DNA of 64,000 nt from Sorex araneus (GCF_027595985.1 NC_073304.1:219860000-219923999), one strand, 5' to 3'; counted from the stretch's first letter, positions 33,808-45,513 are shown. The notes: generated from the letters alone by a model not told the origin. Numbers and translations: made by a program.

Positions 33808-34178
33808 TGGGTGTGATGGGTTTTTAGATCATACGCTGCAGTGCTCAGAGGCAACTCCCAGCATAGTGCTTGGAGGTTGTTTCCAATACTGCTCAGGGGA
33901 CCTTGTGGTGCCAGGGTGTTTTTGTTTTCTGGTTTTTGGGTCACCCCTGGCAATGCTCAGGGGTTACTCCTGACTCTGCACTCAGGAATTACTCCTGGCA
34001 ATGCTCAGAGAAACATATAGGACACTGGGGATTGAACCTGGATCAGCCACATGCAAGGCAAATGCCCTACCCACTGTACTATTGCTCCAGCCCAGGCCAG
34101 AGTTTCAGGGCAATGATTGAACCCAGGTCTCCTGCATGCCAAGCCTGCACTCCAACCCTCTGAGCCACCTCCTTGGCC
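33808..34178 (-). repeat. Nested SINEs
   Basis: An old antisense SINE (33808-33915 and 34095-34178) is split by a younger antisense copy (33918-34094). Confidence 0.82.
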
Positions 34179-34227
34179 CTGTGAGTTTTCTACAAAACTT
34201 TTTCTTTATTTGTTAATTTATTTTAGT

Positions 34228-34580
34228 TTTGGGGCCACACCAGAGATACTCAGGGGCTACTCCTGACTCCACACTCAGAAACTATTCCTGGTGGTGCTCA
34301 GGAGGTCATATGAAATGCTGAGGATCAAACCCAGGTTGACGTGTGAAAGGCAAGCACCCTACTTGCTATACTGTCTTTCCACCCCTAACATAAAACAACT
34401 CGAAGGCCAAAAGATGACCCAGTGAGATGGAGCACACGCTTTGTATGCAGGAGGCCCCGTTTTGATCCTTGGCATGGTGTGATCCCCTGAGCACCTCCAG
34501 GAGCCACCCCCAAGCACTGCACTGGGAATTGTGCAGTGAGCACTACCAGATGTGCACCCGACCCCCCTGCCTCCCCCAAA
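34228..34580. repeat. Two SINE copies in opposite orientation
   Basis: Antisense 34228-34384 and a diverged sense copy 34403-34580. Confidence 0.8.
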
Positions 34581-35127
34581 AGAACCAATTTGTTTGAAGC
34601 ATTGAGCATGTTGCCAGCCATTCCCGTGTTATACAATATCCAGGCTCCTGGGGTGCTGGGAAGGTCAAAGAGCTCATGGGAATGGTTTGCTGGGAATGGT
34701 TCTGAGGCGTGAAAGAAGGCTGAGAGCAATCCTGGCGTCTGGCATTTGGGTCTTAACAGTAACCATGCGTCAGTCCCAGGTGCCGAGGGACCAGCAGTGT
34801 TCTTGGCGATGTTAGGCGTGGGCCTGTGGTCACTTGGCCACAATCCTCTTTGGTCATGCTGTCTGCACATTGTTCCTGTGAATCTGGTCCAGTTTCTTCT
34901 CAGAAAACAACCCCCGCCATGTGATGTCATGTTTAGCCAGTGTGAGAGAAGGAAGAGGAGGAGGTTGTGTACAAATAAATGCAAACAGAATCTTATTTCT
35001 GGAGGGACGAGTCAGGCCTTGGAAGAAACTGTGTGCCCTTCTCTCCTCCTTTCTGGGTTCAGGAAGGAACCGGTATTATGATGTGGGGTTCGAGGAAGGT
35101 TATGTATCATGACGATTATTGAAACTT
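34581..35127. other. Intergenic unique sequence
   Basis: No repeat or exon recognised. The open frame across 34746-35081 has no family resemblance I can name and lacks splice or start context. Confidence 0.5.
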
Positions 35128-35283
35128 AGGGCTGGAGAGAGAGTTCAGTGAGTAAGGTACTTGATTAGGCACGGCTGACTCCAGTTTGATCCCTGGCACC
35201 CCAAAAGTTCTCCTGAGTACTGCCAGGAATGATTCCTAGCACATGGCCAGGAGTAAGCCCTGAACATGTCCAGAACCAAACAA
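35128..35283 (+). repeat. SOR-type SINE
   Basis: Sense copy, moderately diverged, ending at CCAGAACCAAACAATAAAGA. Confidence 0.84.
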
Positions 35284-35323
35284 TAAAGACATGACATTTA
35301 GCATCAAGAAGTCTTAAGATCTG

Positions 35324-35590
35324 AAAATAAAATGGCCACTCAATGCCTCTATTGCAAACCACAACACCCAAAAGGAGAGAGAGAATGAAAGGGAATGCCC
35401 TGCCACAGAGGCAGGATGGGGTGGGGGTGGTGGGAGGGATACTGGGATCACTGGTGGTGGAGAATGGGCACTGGTGGAAGAAAGGTTACTCTATCATTGT
35501 ATGACTGAAATGCAAACACGAAAGTTTGTAAGTATGTAACTGTACCTCAAGGTGATTCACTATTTTAAAAAAAAAAGATTAAAAAAAAAA
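35324..35590 (+). mobile_element. L1 3' end, strongly 5'-truncated
   Basis: The sense L1 3' UTR-like sequence (GGTGGTGGAGAATGGGCACT, ATCATTGTATGACTGAAA, CAAGGTGATTCACT) ends in poly(A). It is flanked by AAGAAGTCTTAAGATCTG (35306-35323) and AAGAAGTCCTAAGATCTG (35591-35608), an 18-bp duplication with one mismatch. Confidence 0.88.
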
Positions 35591-35770
35591 AAGAAGTCCT
35601 AAGATCTGGGATGAGGGCTATAGCACAATGAAAAGCACTTAGCTTGCAAGAGTAAGGCCTGGGTGCAATCCCCAGCACTATCAAAAGAAGGAGTCCTGCT
35701 TCATCAATTATTGGGATCTCAGACAAATCCCTTCTATTTCTCCAGAGAAGAGATAATTCTCTCTCTTTAC

Positions 35771-35960
35771 TCTCTCTCTCTCTCTCTCTCTCTCTGTGGA
35801 GAGGGGGCACACCTGGCCATGCTCAGAGGTTCTATTCCTGGTTCTACACTCAGGAATCACTCCTGGTGGTGCTCAGGGGACCACTGAGGTGTCAGTGATC
35901 AAACCCAGGTCAGCCATGTGCAAGGCAAGCACGCTACCCACTGCACTACCTCTCCAGCTC
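35771..35960 (-). repeat. (TC)n plus SOR-type SINE
   Basis: The TC run at 35771-35795 adjoins an antisense SINE at about 35800-35960. Confidence 0.85.
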
Positions 35961-36015
35961 TGGAGCAAGATAATTCTGATGCAATGGTAGGAAGGTTTTT
36001 AAGAAACACATCAGA

Positions 36016-36180
36016 AAGGGGCTAGAGAGATAGTACAGCATCTAGGGCATTGGCCTTGCATGCAGCTGATCCAGGTTCAATCACTGACATCTCATATGGT
36101 CCCCCATGCTTTGCTAGGAGTGATTCCTCAGTGTAGAGTCAGGAGTAATACCTGAGCATCACCACGTGTGACCCCAAAAG
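36016..36180 (+). repeat. SOR-type SINE
   Basis: Sense copy with a (AAAC)n-like tail after GTGTGACCCCAAAAG. Confidence 0.87.
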
Positions 36181-36835
36181 AAACAAACAAACAAACAAGC
36201 AAACAAAATGGATCAGAGAACTGGCTATGCAAAATTATTCCATCAATGGTATTAAGTTCCAGTGAATGGTAAATGAGTCCCCAGTAGTTGATGAGGCTTG
36301 AGCAATGGTTTAAACATGTTGCCTACCTTTTTTTTATCAACCTGAGAGTAAATAGTTTTCCCAGTGATTATTCTTTCCCTCTGAGAAGGGGCTGTGATCC
36401 TGGAGAGGAGCCTAGGGAGCAAGGGGATGGTCAAATTCCCCCCATGCCTCCCCTCCTTTTGCCTGCTGGCTCCCTGCCCGCAGCCACTCCTCTTCCCCTG
36501 CCTCCTCTCCGCCCTCTGAAGCAATCTCTCCTCTCTGCAGCTTGAAAGGATCAGCCCCTCCCAGGCAGGACTTTTGGCTTCCCTGACCCTGACATCTTCT
36601 GTGCTCTGCTCTTCTGCAGACAGCTGGAGAAGAGGTCAGTACATGCGAATGCCTCTACACTGTATACACTGTAGATGTGGAATGCAGGGATGGTCTGCAC
36701 ATACTCTCTCCACCCTGTGATACTCTGTTTCGTTATCTTTGGGGTGGCAATGGTGGTGCATGGGACCAAGTCCAGGACTTCACATGTGGAAGGCATCATG
36801 ATCTCTGCTGAGCTTTGATCCTGATCCCACTGTTG

Positions 36836-36838
<3 letters not shown>
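36181..36838. other. Intergenic unique sequence
   Basis: No gene or repeat recognised; ends at the (TG)n run. Confidence 0.5.

Positions 36839-36840
<2 letters not shown>

Positions 36841-36875
<35 letters not shown>
36841..36875. repeat. (TG)n microsatellite
   Basis: About 17 TG units. Confidence 0.95.
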
Positions 36876-36876
<1 letters not shown>

Positions 36877-36909
36877 GGGAGGAGGAAGAGGATTAGAAAT
36901 AGTGTTGCT

Positions 36910-37072
36910 TCGGACCAGATAGATAATTACAGAAGGTTAGGCATTTGCCTTGCATGTGGGTGATCCAGGTTCAATCCTCTGCATCCCATCTGGTCCGCCG
37001 AGCACTGCCAGGAGTAATTCCTGAGTACAAAGCTAGAAGTAAGCCCTGAGTATTGCCAGGTGTGGTCCAAAG
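36910..37072 (+). repeat. SOR-type SINE, older
   Basis: Sense copy with GAAATAGTGTT before and GAAATGGTGTT after, a probable diverged target duplication. Confidence 0.84.
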
Positions 37073-37344
37073 CCAGTAACATCAAATCAGAAATGGTGTT
37101 ACTAAATGGTGTTCCATTTAAGGATTGAGCCCCTTTCTCTCTGCTCCAGGCAGTGCAGGAGGGGAAAATTTCTTATAGTAGGATCCCTGGGCGAACAATC
37201 CCTGGGAGGAGAGAATAGGGAGGAAAGAAAATTCCTAGATTCTCCAACAGGAGGGTGTGGATTCCCCAGGACAAGAATGACTCATCTAAACTCTTCCTCA
37301 GAACTTTTCACAACATGATGCAAACATTTTTTTTTTTAATGGGG

Positions 37345-38164
37345 GAGGTTGGGACCACACCCAAAAGTGCTTAAGGACTTACTCTTAACATTCTGCTAAG
37401 GGGTCACTCTGCTGGTGCTCAGGAGGCCATATGAAGTGCTGGGGGACTGAACCTGAGTTGGCCACATGCAAGGCCTTACCACTGCACTATCTCTCCAGTC
37501 AGACATGATGCACAACTTAACCCCAACTCCAGGCTAAGTGACTTTCTACCAAGTCACTGATGATTTCCCTTTGTTTCTAAGGTCATATACATACACTATA
37601 TGCACTATAAGAACATGAGATGGCCTTCAGAATCTTATCCAGTGCTCATTTCATTTTCTTTTGTTTGTTTTTGGTTTTTGGGACACATACTCTGTGGTAT
37701 GCTGGGAGGGGGTGTGCCCTCTTGGTGCCACAAGTAAACCCTGGTGTCCCACCTGCAAACCATGCATCCAGCCCGTTGAGCTCTCTCTCTCTCATCATTT
37801 GGCTTTGTACACATTGTACCATCCTACCCTATTTGAAATTCCACATTTGTGTTCGTCTGCTTCAATTTTGACCTCCCCGCCCCCCCATCCTAGTTCCAAT
37901 CCAGTGTGGACTCACTTGGCTCTGGCCCCAGCCTGTTGGAAATAACTGGTCTTACTGGCTGCCCCTCCTATCTTATTACCAGAAATTGTCCTTTATTATA
38001 ATTTTTGGGGGAGCCACACCCAGTTATGCTCAGAGTTTACTCCTGGCTCAGTGCTCAGGGATCACTCCTGGGGGGTGTCAGGGGACCAAATGCAGTACCA
38101 GGGATCAGACCTGAGTCTGCTACACACAAGGGAAGCTCCTTTCCCACTGGACTCTCTCCAGCCC
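37345..38164 (-). repeat. Antisense SINE copies
   Basis: Copies at 37345-37500 and 38006-38164, with a weaker relic at about 37670-37790. Confidence 0.75.
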
Positions 38165-38940
38165 CATGCAATCTCCCTGTTGCCCGTGTTTTCTTCTCAA
38201 GGAAGACAGTCACTGGTGGGAGGGAAGGAATGGATCCGGTCCCTCGGCTCATGTGGCTTTGAGGCTGCCTGGCTCTTCTCAGCACATTGCAAAAGATGAC
38301 TCTCACCAGGACAGCTCTGCGGTTTGTGCCAAGTAGGCCACCTCCCTTCTCTGGATGTCTGGTGAAAGCAACCTCTGCACCCCAGATGTGACAGAGGAAC
38401 TCGGCGTGAAGTCAGGTTCTCGACACCAGGATTCAGAGAGAAGGACCCTGAGATGAAGCTCGTTCAAGAGACACCACAGTGGACACAAGTCTAAAGAGGT
38501 AGAGCTGCAGCCGCTGGGTCCCAGGGTCAGTGTCTGGGAGTAATTTAGAAAAGTCTGCTGCTGACAACGGCGTCTGGAATTGAACGGCATGGCCAAGCCA
38601 GCTCCCGGGCTCCTCTGCTGCCTCGGTCTAATGAAGCTCTGGCCAGGGACACGGAGACAGCTGTGGTGTGGCTGGAGTCAGCCCTGGGACACCCACCCAC
38701 TTCTCTTGTGCTTCACTGCATGTGGCCTAGGAAAGGAGGAAGGGAAGTTAGCCAGGCAGAGCAAGCGCCATGCCCTTCCCAGACTCCATCCGCCTGGGGC
38801 CAGTCGCGGCCCTATTTACCAGGAGAAACGGAATTGGGGAGGGTAACTGAAATCTTTTCAGGCTAGAGGAGCGGGACCTGGAGCAAAGATGGAACTAACA
38901 CTGATTGTGTGACCCAATTTTGGTCTTCCCCCAAAGTTTT
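38165..38940. other. Intergenic unique sequence upstream of RAMP2
   Basis: About 0.8 kb with no repeat or exon recognised. Confidence 0.5.
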
Positions 38941-38949
38941 GTCTTTGCA

Positions 38950-39094
38950 AAATGGAGATAAACTGCGGGGTAGGAGGGAAACTGGGGGCAATGGTGAAGG
39001 GATTGCTATTGGAACATTGTACACCTGAAACTTGGTCATGAATGACTTGTAACTTATGGGTGATTCAATGAAAAATAAATTTAAAATAAAAGAA
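38950..39094 (+). mobile_element. L1 3' end relic
   Basis: A diverged sense L1 3' terminus (GGGTGATTCAATGAAAAATA followed by A-rich sequence). The 5' limit is uncertain and no target duplication was found. Confidence 0.55.
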
Positions 39095-39106
39095 TGTGTT
39101 GTCCTA

Positions 39107-39265
39107 GGGTCAGAGAGATAGGACAACCGATAAGGCACTTGCCTTGCATAATGTGGTATCTGGACCCAGATACCACATATGGTCCCCAGAACCTCGTCAA
39201 GAGTGATGCCCGGGCACAGAGCCAGGACTAGTTCCTGTGCACCTCCTGATGTGGTCCAATTTGGA
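39107..39265 (+). repeat. SOR-type SINE, older
   Basis: Sense copy directly after the L1 3' relic; last repeat before the RAMP2 CpG island. Confidence 0.82.
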
Positions 39266-39529
39266 AAATAAAAAAGGTGCCCGTAGGAGTGAGGTCACAC
39301 CTGGGAGGTTCCAGGCTCTTGCCCTCTCACAGCCTCAGTGCTGAGACTCGAACCCACTTTTCTCCCGAGAAAGGCGGTCATCTCATTTTGCCCCTCTTCG
39401 TCAATCTGGCTGGCACCCACGATTTGCCTGGAAGGGTTGAGCTGGGCGTTGGTTCTCCTCTCCTCTCCCGAGACTTTCTCCCCACTCCAGTTCTCTCATT
39501 CCAGGGCCAGGCAAGCGCACTAATCAACT

Positions 39530-40290
39530 GCAGTGCGTGTTACCCGCCCCGGGCGCCCGCCCAGCCGCAGACGCCCCTTCCCACAGCGCCCAGGACAGCC
39601 TCAAGCCCCACCTTAGACGCTGGGGGTGTGCCCCCCTCCCGCTCCCCCGGGAGCTCCCAGCCTGGAAAAGTCAGACCCCGGAGGGCAGCCCCAGCTCTCG
39701 GGAAAGAGCAGGGCTGGTCTGCCCACAGCTTTGAAAGCCGGGCGAGTCTTGGGGCGCGGGCGGGCGAGCCCAAGAAACGGATCCCGGTTCTGGGGCCCCG
39801 AAGGGAGCTGTCCAGCCCCACGGGGTGCGCGGGGAGCCTGGGAGCAAGAGTGGGCCCGGCCGGCTGGGCGGGCGGGCGGGCGCCAGGGGCGGGTGCGGCC
39901 GCGACTCCCCCCCTCCAGCCGCCCGGCCGGGGCGTCGCCCCCGCCCCCCACGTGGCCGCGGCCGTCCCAGCCCCTGCGAGGAAGCGGCGCGGCTTCCTGC
40001 GGCGGGGGCCGCGGATATAGGCGCCCCAGCCCGGCCCGCCGCCGCGCCGCCGCCCTCCTCGCCTGCTCGCCGCGCGATGGCCTCGCTGCGGGCCGGGCGC
40101 GCCGCCGGCCGCCCCGCCGCGCTGCGTCTCCTGCTGCTGCTGAGCGGTGAGCGGGCGCCGCGGGCGGGCGGCCCGGGGCCCCCGCGGCGAGGGTGGCCGG
40201 GACGGGGTGCAGCGCGCGCGCTCCCCCCGACGGTCCCCGGCCCTGCCGCCGGGAGGCGCGACGGGGAGCGTTGGTTCAGGAGGGGAGGGG
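39530..40290 (+). promoter_or_regulatory. RAMP2 CpG-island promoter and 5' UTR
   Basis: GC-rich, CpG-dense DNA spans the RAMP2 start. It holds an E-box CACGTG at 39949-39954 and a GATATAG sequence near 40012, about 65 bp before the ATG, which could act as a weak TATA element. The transcription start is not resolvable by eye. Both strands carry long accidental open frames here. Confidence 0.7.
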
Positions 40291-41455
40291 GTTAGGACAC
40301 CACGATCGCAGCCCCGTTGCGGGCGTGGGGGCAGCCCGTGGGAGCCTGGATTGTTTCTCTTTGTCTTCCACGGGGACCCGAGACCACCGAGGTTCTCTTT
40401 CTGCAGCTCCTGCCCCCTTCCCAGACTCCACCGCCTCCAGCCCACTTTTTCTCCCTTTTCTGCCCACAGCCGCCCTGAAGCCCCATGAGTGCTTCTCGCA
40501 GCCAGACCCCACCCAGGACACCTGGGAGTTCAAAGGTGGGTACCCTGCGGCGCTGGGGGGGGGGGTGGCCTGGGGAGCCCGGATCAGCGGGGAGGTGCGG
40601 TGCCCACCAGCAGGCCACATCCCCAGCGGTTGATGCTCCCAACTCCCAACTCCACTCCTTCTGTTCTCTCTTGGGGTCTTTTCCCCTCTCATTGCACCCC
40701 CACCCCACCCCAGCCGACTCCCTTACCCACCCTGGCCTGGGAGTCCCCGTGAAAAGGTGGAGATGAGAGTGTGGCTCCGGGAAGGGTGTTCAACAGTTTC
40801 TGAGCTGGGACTCTGCTCCTCCAGTGTCCAGCCTGGGGAACTCTCCAGACTCTTCTGCTAGCTCCCCTGTTAGAAGACCGGGACATCTTCCCAGACAGAA
40901 GAGCCTGCTGGGAGGGCCCGGGTGTGGTCTATGTGCCGCATCTGTTTCCCTGTAGGGAAAACAGCAGAGGAGGACTATGAGAATATCATTCAGCTTTGCT
41001 GGAAGTATTATAAGAATAACATGGACCTTATTGAAAAGGACTGGTGTGACTGGGCCATGATTAGCAGGTAGGGGGCAGGGCTGGGGGGCCCCTGGGAGCC
41101 AGCTGCATGCTGGTGGGTGAGCTTTGAGTGAATGTGGGGCGCGCCTTTTGGGCCCCATCCTTCTTCCTTCACGCTCGCCTCCCACCCCCTCTCCCTCAGG
41201 CCTTATAGCGAACTGAGATACTGTTTGGAGGGTACCGCAGAGGAGTTTGGCCTGGCCTTCCCCAACCCCTGGGCTGAACGGATCATCTTGGAGACTCACC
41301 AGATCCACTTCGCCAATTGCTCTCTGGTGCGGCCCGCCTTCTCAGATCCTCCCGAGGACATACTCCTGGCCATGATCATCGCCCCCATCTGCCTCATCCC
41401 CTTTCTTGTCACCCTTGTGGTGTGGCGGAGTAAAGACAACGAGGCTCAGACTTAG
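40077..41455 (+). CDS. RAMP2: RAMP2, receptor activity-modifying protein 2 (complete)
   Basis: RAMP2 is a single-pass membrane protein that pairs with the calcitonin receptor-like receptor to form the adrenomedullin receptor. Coding exons are 40077-40146, 40470-40535, 40956-41067 and 41200-41455. Every junction is GT-AG and the phases agree, giving 504 nt and 167 aa (human is 175). Residues 1-24 form a signal peptide with an Arg/Ala-rich start and a Leu run. The ectodomain has the family cysteines in LCWKYY, DWCDWAMISRPYS, RYCLEG and ANCSL, the last also an N-glycosylation sequon. The transmembrane segment is about residues 137-158 (LLAMIIAPICLIPFL), followed by a short RSKDNEAQT tail. The N-terminus is shorter than in human, and an extra Cys appears at residue 31 (PHECFSQ). 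RAMP1 and RAMP3 are excluded by the tail and by the VPS25/WNK4 neighbourhood. Confidence 0.97.
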
Positions 41456-41573
41456 GCTTCTCGGCCTACCTACCTGGCCCCCTCTCTCTCCCCTCCCGGT
41501 CCTTGCACTCCCCAGTGGATCAGTGGACAAAGGAGCCAGTCGGAGCTCACTGTATAAATTCTGTAACCTCCAA

Positions 41574-41579
41574 AATAAA
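41574..41579 (+). promoter_or_regulatory. RAMP2 poly(A) signal AATAAA
   Basis: A canonical AATAAA lies 119 nt after the RAMP2 stop codon and is followed by a T/G-containing stretch (TTTTGTACG). This predicts a short 3' UTR ending near 41595-41600. Confidence 0.85.
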
Positions 41580-41595
41580 GCCTTTTGTACGCCGT

Positions 41596-42446
41596 CGCCC
41601 TCCCCATCTCAGTGGGGCTGTGTCTTCAGTGTCTCTGCCCTTCCACAGGCCTGTAGCTCTGCGCAGTCAGAGCTGGGAGACTCTGGATGGCCTCTACTGC
41701 TTTGTTCACGCACCTGCCCCCGCCTCCTCTGCCCCCACCCCTCACCCCCCACCTGAAGTGTATCCCTGCACTCCTTCCTCCCCAGGCGGGGCCTTTCCTG
41801 CCCTAATCCAAACCCAGCTCCAGGAAGCATGCCGGAAGAGACTCCCTTCCTGTCTGGAGAGCAGCTGGGGAGCGGTGGGGGAAGGGAGGGAGAAATCTGC
41901 TGTGATTCCTGTGGAAAGGCAGGGGGGACCACCTGGGCTCTCGCCTGAGGGATCCAGTTCTCACCTTCATCCTGCCTCAGTGTGCCCCCAGGAGCTGGGA
42001 GTGGGAACCCTGTTTGACCTAGAGGAATTGATCGTAGGTAGCCGAGGATTGGGGGACTATGATGTGAGGGTTTCCTTTAATTGGTTCACTACTGGCCCTC
42101 ACTTCACAAGGCACTGACCCCAGGGGGTGTGGCCACAACCTGGTCACACACTGCCCCCTGGTGTTCACTAATACCAACAACCAGAAGATGGGTGCACAGG
42201 GCTGGATGAATCCTGTCCTCAGACACTGATCCTGGCCACCTACACTGTTAGTTCTCAGCTGGGCCCTTCTAGAAGCCAAACGGATACTCGTTTAACACAC
42301 CTTCCCACTTCCCAGTAGGAGTGAGTAACTCTGCAACTCGCCACTTCCGTGTATGGACACTTTTATATTCCCTGCATGGTGAGGCCCAGTTCTCCCATGG
42401 AAACATTCACTTAGTTATCTCTAGGACAAATCTGTCAGGTCGTAAA
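41596..42446. other. Unique sequence downstream of RAMP2
   Basis: About 850 bp with no repeat or exon recognised. Confidence 0.5.
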
Positions 42447-42700
42447 AGGGCTGGAGAATTATTACTGTGAGTATGCCACTTGTCTTGCGTGTGGCCGGCC
42501 CGGGTTCAATGCCTGGCACTACATTTGGTCTTCTGAACCCTGCCAGGAGTGCAGAGCCAGGGACCAGTCTGAGCACCACCAGGTGTGGCCCAAAACCATA
42601 AAGACAATAAAACAAGGGGCCTGGAGAGATAGTACGATGGATAGAGCATTTACCTTGCACACAGCCAACCCAGGTTTGATCCCCAGCATCCCAGAGAAGA
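42447..42700 (+). repeat. Two sense SINEs
   Basis: 42447-42601 is nearly complete; 42617-42700 keeps only the tRNA-like head half. Confidence 0.83.
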
Positions 42701-42889
42701 ACTTAACTCCTCCTAAAGACACCTGTTTACTTATGGTGACACCTTAGAGCCTCTTTAGCGAGGTTGAAATACCTGCTTGAGAACTGGCATATCCATTTCC
42801 TGGGGTATATGTTTCTGTTCCACAGTTAACTGTATGCTTCTTGGAGCATATCCAATCTCTGAGACACACTTCTTTCAGGACACTTTTTT

Positions 42890-43055
42890 TTTCTTGCTTT
42901 TTTTGGGTCACACTCGGTGATGCTCAGGGGTTACTCCTGGCTCTGCACTCAGGAATTACTTCTGGAGATGCTCGGGGGAACCATATGGGATGCCAAAGAT
43001 TGAATCTGGGTTGGCCACATGCAAGGCAAACGCCCTCCCTGCTGTACTCCGACTT
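42890..43055 (-). mobile_element. SOR-type SINE
   Basis: Antisense copy with TTTCAGGACA on both sides. Confidence 0.88.
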
Positions 43056-43230
43056 TCAGGACAAATTTCTTTGTCTAGATACATCAGTGTTCATTAGGAC
43101 ATTTTGAGTTTTCATCCAAGATAAATGTTTCCATGAATGCATTTGTCTTCCTGAAGGGCATATCTATCTTCTTCTTGGATCACACTTGTCTTCAAAGCAT
43201 TTTATTAATGCACATCAAAGGCATACATGT

Positions 43231-43567
43231 TGGGGTCAGAGAGATCGTACAATGAGTCAGTACTTGCCTTGCGTGCGGCCAACTTCAGGTCGATCCCGGC
43301 ATCACATATGGTACCCCAAGCACTACTACGAATGATTCCTGATTGCAGAGGCAGAAGTAGCCCTTGAGCATTTCTGAGTGTACCCCCACCACCTCCCGCC
43401 AATAAAAAGGGGCCAGAGTGGTGGTACAGAAGATAGGGCATTTGCCTTACACATGACTGACGGGGTTCGTTCCCTGGCATCCTGTTTGGTGACCTGAGCC
43501 CACCAGGAGTGATTCCTAAGTTCAGAACCAGGAGTAACCTCTGAGCATTGCTGGGTGTGACCAAAAA
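43231..43567 (+). repeat. Two sense SOR-type SINEs
   Basis: Copies at 43231-43395 and 43409-43567. Confidence 0.85.
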
Positions 43568-43644
43568 ACAAAGCAAAGGTATACTTGTCTGAGACAATGC
43601 ATATGTTATATTAAAAAGTTAAGATTACACAGGGCCTAGTTTTG

Positions 43645-43827
43645 TTGTTGTTGTTGTTTTGCTTTTTGGGTCACACCTGGCGATGCATAGGGGTTACTCC
43701 TGGCTCTGTACTCAGGAATTACTCCTAGTCGTGCTCAGGGGACCATACGGGATGCTGGGAATCTTGAACCCAGGTCGGCCACATGCAAGGCAAATGTCCT
43801 ACCTGCTGTGCTATTGCTCCAGCCCCG
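43645..43827 (-). mobile_element. SOR-type SINE
   Basis: Antisense copy; exact 16-bp flanks ACAGGGCCTAGTTTTG (43629-43644 and 43828-43843). Confidence 0.96.
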
Positions 43828-44120
43828 ACAGGGCCTAGTTTTGATTCTTAAATTGTTTTCATCTAAAAGGGGACATACACACAACTAAAAACAATGGATG
43901 TGGATAATAGTCATACAAGTGTATGTATAAACCAAACATGATCTGGTGTGCAGAGGACAGAGGAGTTGCATGTAGTGGAGTTGTGATCACAGTAGATTGA
44001 CTGGAATTGGTAGATGAAGTGTATTCTAAGGAAAATAGTAGAAAGGAAGATGAGTTAGTAACTTCAATAATTTAGGCTGAAGGAAACAAAACTGATAAAC
44101 AAGGATATGGAACGTAATTT

Positions 44121-44298
44121 TTTTTTTTTTTTTTGCTTTTTGGGTCACACCTGGCGATGCACAGGGGTTACTCCTGGCTCTGCACTCAGGAATTACTCCT
44201 GGCGGTGCTCAGGGGACCATATGGGATGCTGGGAATTGAACCCGGGTCGGCCGCGTGCAAGGCAAATGCCCTACCCGCTGTGCTATTGCTCCAGCCCC
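44121..44298 (-). mobile_element. SOR-type SINE, near consensus
   Basis: Antisense; exact flanks TGGAACGTAATTT (44108-44120 and 44299-44311). One of the cleanest copies in the window. Confidence 0.96.
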
Positions 44299-44380
44299 TG
44301 GAACGTAATTTAATATCAAGCAACATTATTAAAAATGGATCAGAGAGATAACAAAGGGGGGACACGCTTTGGTGTTTCTT

Positions 44381-44660
44381 CTTTTGTTTTTGGGGTCACA
44401 CCCACCATTGCTCAGGGCTTACTCCTGGCTCTGTGTTCAGGGGTCATTTCTGGCAGGGCTTGGGGAAGCATATGGGGTGCTGGGACTCGAACCAGGGTTG
44501 GCTACATGCAAGCCAAGCTCCTTGCCCACTGTACTATGACTCTGGCCTCAGAACACATGCTTTGTAATCAGGAGGACTGGGTTCTGTCCCTAGCATCGTA
44601 TGGTCCTCCAGGCACTCCTGGAAATGACCACCAAGCACCACTGGATGTAGCTCCCAAATC
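44381..44660. repeat. Two older SINEs
   Basis: Antisense 44381-44546 and diverged sense 44548-44660. Confidence 0.8.
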
Positions 44661-44829
44661 AAGTAACCAAGTAACCAAAACAAAGCAACAGCAAACCCAG
44701 GGCAGGGAGTTGTCAGGACTTTGGATATGAAAGAAGTGAGGTAGAGGAGAGATTAGAGCCGAGCAGTCTTTAAGCCTATTGTTACTAGGACAGTGATGGA
44801 AGTAAAGTCGAACTGGAAAAGAAGCATGA

Positions 44830-45036
44830 GGGGCTAGAGCAATAATAGTACAGTGGGTAGGGTGCTTGCCTTGCATGCTGCCAACCAGGGTTGATTCCTG
44901 GCACCACATATGGTCCCCTAAACCCTTCATGAGTAATCCTTGAGTGCAGAGCCAGGAGTAAGCCCTGAGCACACCTCCAGCTGTGTTCCCTTCCCCCAAG
45001 AAAGAAAGCGAGAGAGAGTGAGGGAGAGAAAAAGAT

Positions 45037-45104
<68 letters not shown>
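44830..45104 (+). repeat. SOR-type SINE followed by (GA)n
   Basis: Sense SINE at 44830-44995 whose A-rich tail runs into a GA microsatellite at about 45010-45104. Ser-Leu-rich open frames on the minus strand here are translated (TC)n. Confidence 0.92.
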
Positions 45105-45108
<4 letters not shown>

Positions 45109-45220
45109 CACAAGAAACAGGCATGAAGAAAAAGATGTACAAGGTGAGGGCCTATGGAACAAACCATTATGTTCCATAGAGAGAAAAGGAAATGTTATTG
45201 GGGAGAGCTGGTAGAAATGT

Positions 45221-45424
45221 CACCTCACTGTCATCCCGTTGCTCATCGATTTGCTTGAGTGGGCACCAGTAACGTCTCCTCTGTGAGACTTGTTGTTACT
45301 GTTTTTGGCATATCGAATACGCCACGGGTAGCTTGCCGGGTTCTCCGAGAGGAGCGGAGGAATTGAACCCGGGTTGGCTGCGTGCAAGGTGAACACCCTA
45401 CCCACTGCGCTATTGCTCCAGCCC
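45221..45424 (-). mobile_element. SOR-2-type SINE, complete
   Basis: Antisense, with the SOR-2 body (CATCCCGTTGCTCATCGATT, GCATATCGAATACGCCACGG) and a full tRNA-like head (GCTATTGCTCCAGCCC). Exact 11-bp flanks GGTAGAAATGT (45210-45220 and 45425-45435). Confidence 0.94.
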
Positions 45425-45513
45425 GGTAGAAATGTAGGTTTAGGAATCTTCTGAACATAAATGTCATGTGAAGCCATGAGAGGGATGAGAGTTCTAAGAG
45501 AAATGGAGGCTGA

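Noticed and set aside
34746-35081. A 111-codon plus-strand open frame as a possible gene
   Set aside because: No recognisable domain, no splice or promoter context, and typical chance length for this much sequence.
39540-40445. A 301-codon minus-strand open frame across the RAMP2 promoter
   Set aside because: It overlaps RAMP2 exon 1 and its CpG island; composition is GC-driven and no domain is visible.
44568-45177. Minus-strand frames with long Ser-Leu runs
   Set aside because: These are a translated (GA)n microsatellite next to a SINE tail.
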